NCBI GenBank assembly: GCA_026991065.1
Contig: JALXCG010000173.1
Span: 1 to 7,662 of the forward strand
Length of the DNA: 7,662 bases
Reading direction: 5' to 3'
Origin: JALXCG01 sp026991065 [NCBI: Gemmatimonadota bacterium]
GTDB lineage: Bacteria > GCA-2686955
Numbering within the stretch: the first letter of the stretch is position 1; every line of letters begins with the position of its first letter. A model generated the notes under the pieces. It made no database searches. It worked only from the letters and a program-made list of their open reading frames with translations, and was not told where the DNA came from. A program made the position numbers and the translations under genes. Below, one piece after another: positions 6,722 to 7,662 of this stretch.

Positions 6722-7662
6722 GATTCCGCGACTCTGCCGCCGCGGCGTCAGGCTCCTCCTGCTGGCCGTCGCGGTCACCGGTGCCTGCGTGCCACGCGCG
6801 GCCGCCCAGGGCGACTGGGGTCCGGAACTGGTGCTCCGCGAATCGCCGGGCGTCACCTCCAGCATCGGCCTCTCCAACGGCGCCATCGCCGTCACCGGCG
6901 ATGGCCGCGCGCACATCCTCTGGAGCGCCGAGGATGCCGAGAGCGGCGGCTTCCATCGCCACCAGATCTACGCCATCGAGATCGATCCGGATGGGCGACC
7001 GGGGGCTCCCGAGTTGATCGTCCCCTATCTCGCCTCCTACCCCGGGCAAACCGGCCTGGGCGCCAAATGGCCCACGCTCACCACCACCGCCGAGGGCGGC
7101 CTGGCGATGGTCTGGCACGACTACCGGGTGGACGGCATCAACAATGCCGAGATCTTCTTCAAAGAGCGGTTGCCGGGCCGCGCCTGGGATCCCGATTCCA
7201 GCGCCGACATTCGCCTCACCACCACTTTTCACCCGGAGACCCAGGGCGACAACGGTCTCCTGCCGACCATCCGCCGCGCTCCCGACGGCGCCCTGCGGGT
7301 TGCCTGGTACGACTACCGGTTCGACGGCAACAACGCCGAGATCATGAGCAAATCGCGTCCGGCCGGCGGTGTCTGGGACCTCACGCCGGGCGACGTCGCC
7401 GATGAACGGGTGACCGCCAGCAGCGGAAACTCGGTAGACCCCGACCTGGCCTACGCGGCCGACGGCACCGCCCACCTGCTTTTCAGCGACAACACAGAGG
7501 GCGTCTATGCCGTCTATCACGCCTGGCGCGCGGCGACCGCGGACCACTGGAGCACACCGGTCCCGATCACGCCGCCGGGCGTGTTGGCGCGCGCCCCCAG
7601 CATCACTGCGCGCGGCGCGGAGTCCGGCGCCGGCATGACCGCCGCCTGGGAGGATGCCCGCG
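6714..7662 (+). CDS. Exported beta-propeller-like (sialidase/BNR-type) repeat protein, N-terminal part (C-terminus beyond window)
   Basis: An open frame of 316 codons runs to the window edge. It begins at a GTG that overlaps the dehydrogenase stop by 8 nt, so translation is probably coupled; there is no strong ribosome-binding site. Residues 1-31 form a signal peptide: R6, R9, R10 and R13, a hydrophobic core LLLLAVAV, and cleavage after A29-A30-A31. A TGAC at 22-25 is a poor lipobox, so lipidation is possible but less likely. The mature part has regularly spaced strand motifs: W70-SAEDAESGG, W134-HDYRVDG, W198-YDYRFDG, F257-SDNTEG and W312-EDAR, each followed where visible by a run such as NNAEI. 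The spacing of 55-64 residues and the alternation of PT(L/I)...DG(A/G)L...W suggest propeller blades. These motifs are not canonical sialidase Asp-boxes, and no catalytic residues can be assigned. It is probably a secreted or cell-surface structural or ligand-binding protein. Confidence 0.78.
   Translation, partial: MSEIPRLCRRGVRLLLLAVAVTGACVPRAAAQGDWGPELVLRESPGVTSSIGLSNGAIAVTGDGRAHILWSAEDAESGGFHRHQIYAIEIDPDGRPGAPELIVPYLASYPGQTGLGAKWPTLTTTAEGGLAMVWHDYRVDGINNAEIFFKERLPGRAWDPDSSADIRLTTTFHPETQGDNGLLPTIRRAPDGALRVAWYDYRFDGNNAEIMSKSRPAGGVWDLTPGDVADERVTASSGNSVDPDLAYAADGTAHLLFSDNTEGVYAVYHAWRAATADHWSTPVPITPPGVLARAPSITARGAESGAGMTAAWEDAR
7113..7343 (+). repeat. Coding repeat: W-x-D-Y-R-x-D-G-(I)NNAEI blade motif, two close copies
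   Basis: Copy 1 is at 7113-7154 (WHDYRVDGINNAEI) and copy 2 at 7305-7343 (WYDYRFDGNNAEI). They start 192 bases apart. DNA identity is high within the motif, with a one-codon length difference. A diverged third copy starts at the window edge (WEDAR, codons 312-316). The repeat marks successive propeller blades in the exported protein. Confidence 0.7.

Noticed and set aside
4853-6916. Minus-strand open frame (687 codons) antisense to the dehydrogenase
   Set aside because: The plus strand encodes a recognisable two-domain flavoenzyme over the same stretch; the antisense product has no motif and is a codon-bias shadow.
6306-7547. Minus-strand open frame (413 codons) opposite the propeller gene
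   Set aside because: The plus-strand frame has a signal peptide and regular repeats and stays open to the edge; the antisense frame is low-complexity.

Overview
This is a GC-rich, almost fully coding stretch of bacterial DNA. It holds two divergent gene strings that read away from a roughly 110-base intergenic spacer (about 4764-4873). Gene packing is very tight: every within-string junction is a short stop/start overlap. A Ser/Thr-kinase-like TPR protein, a GAF-type sigma-54 activator and Sec-exported proteins together suggest a metabolically complex Gram-negative lineage (myxobacteria, Acidobacteriota, Gemmatimonadota or an Eisenbacteria/Krumholzibacteria-like candidate phylum). The taxon cannot be fixed from sequence alone. 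I see no RNA genes, insertion sequences, CRISPR arrays or convincing hairpin terminators. Both strings run off the window edges.

Minus string (reading 4763 to 1): (i) a 980-residue protein with an N-terminal protein-kinase-like domain, a winged-helix-like middle and a long TPR solenoid; (ii) a 553-residue GAF / AAA+ / Fis-HTH sigma-54 enhancer-binding protein; (iii) the first 63 codons of a Sec-exported protein. Genes i/ii overlap by 11 nt and ii/iii by 20 nt, so this looks like one translationally coupled operon. The kinase protein resembles kinase-STAND-TPR regulators of the PknK type, but the P-loop ATPase core appears to be missing and several kinase active-site residues are replaced. Together, i and ii look like a large one-piece signalling activator split into a sensor/adaptor half and a DNA-binding half.

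Plus string (reading 4874 to 7662): (iv) a 615-residue SagB/ThcOx-type FMN dehydrogenase made of two nitroreductase-fold halves joined by an Ala/Pro-rich linker, and (v) an exported beta-propeller-like protein that starts 8 nt inside the end of iv and is cut off by the window. No YcaO cyclodehydratase or convincing peptide precursor is visible, so the substrate of the dehydrogenase is unknown.

Working model (inference): the kinase-TPR protein senses or relays a signal to the sigma-54 activator, which may control the divergent dehydrogenase operon from a weak -24/-12-like element at 4821-4835. The region may therefore be a small self-contained regulated module for a flavin oxidoreductase and exported partner proteins.
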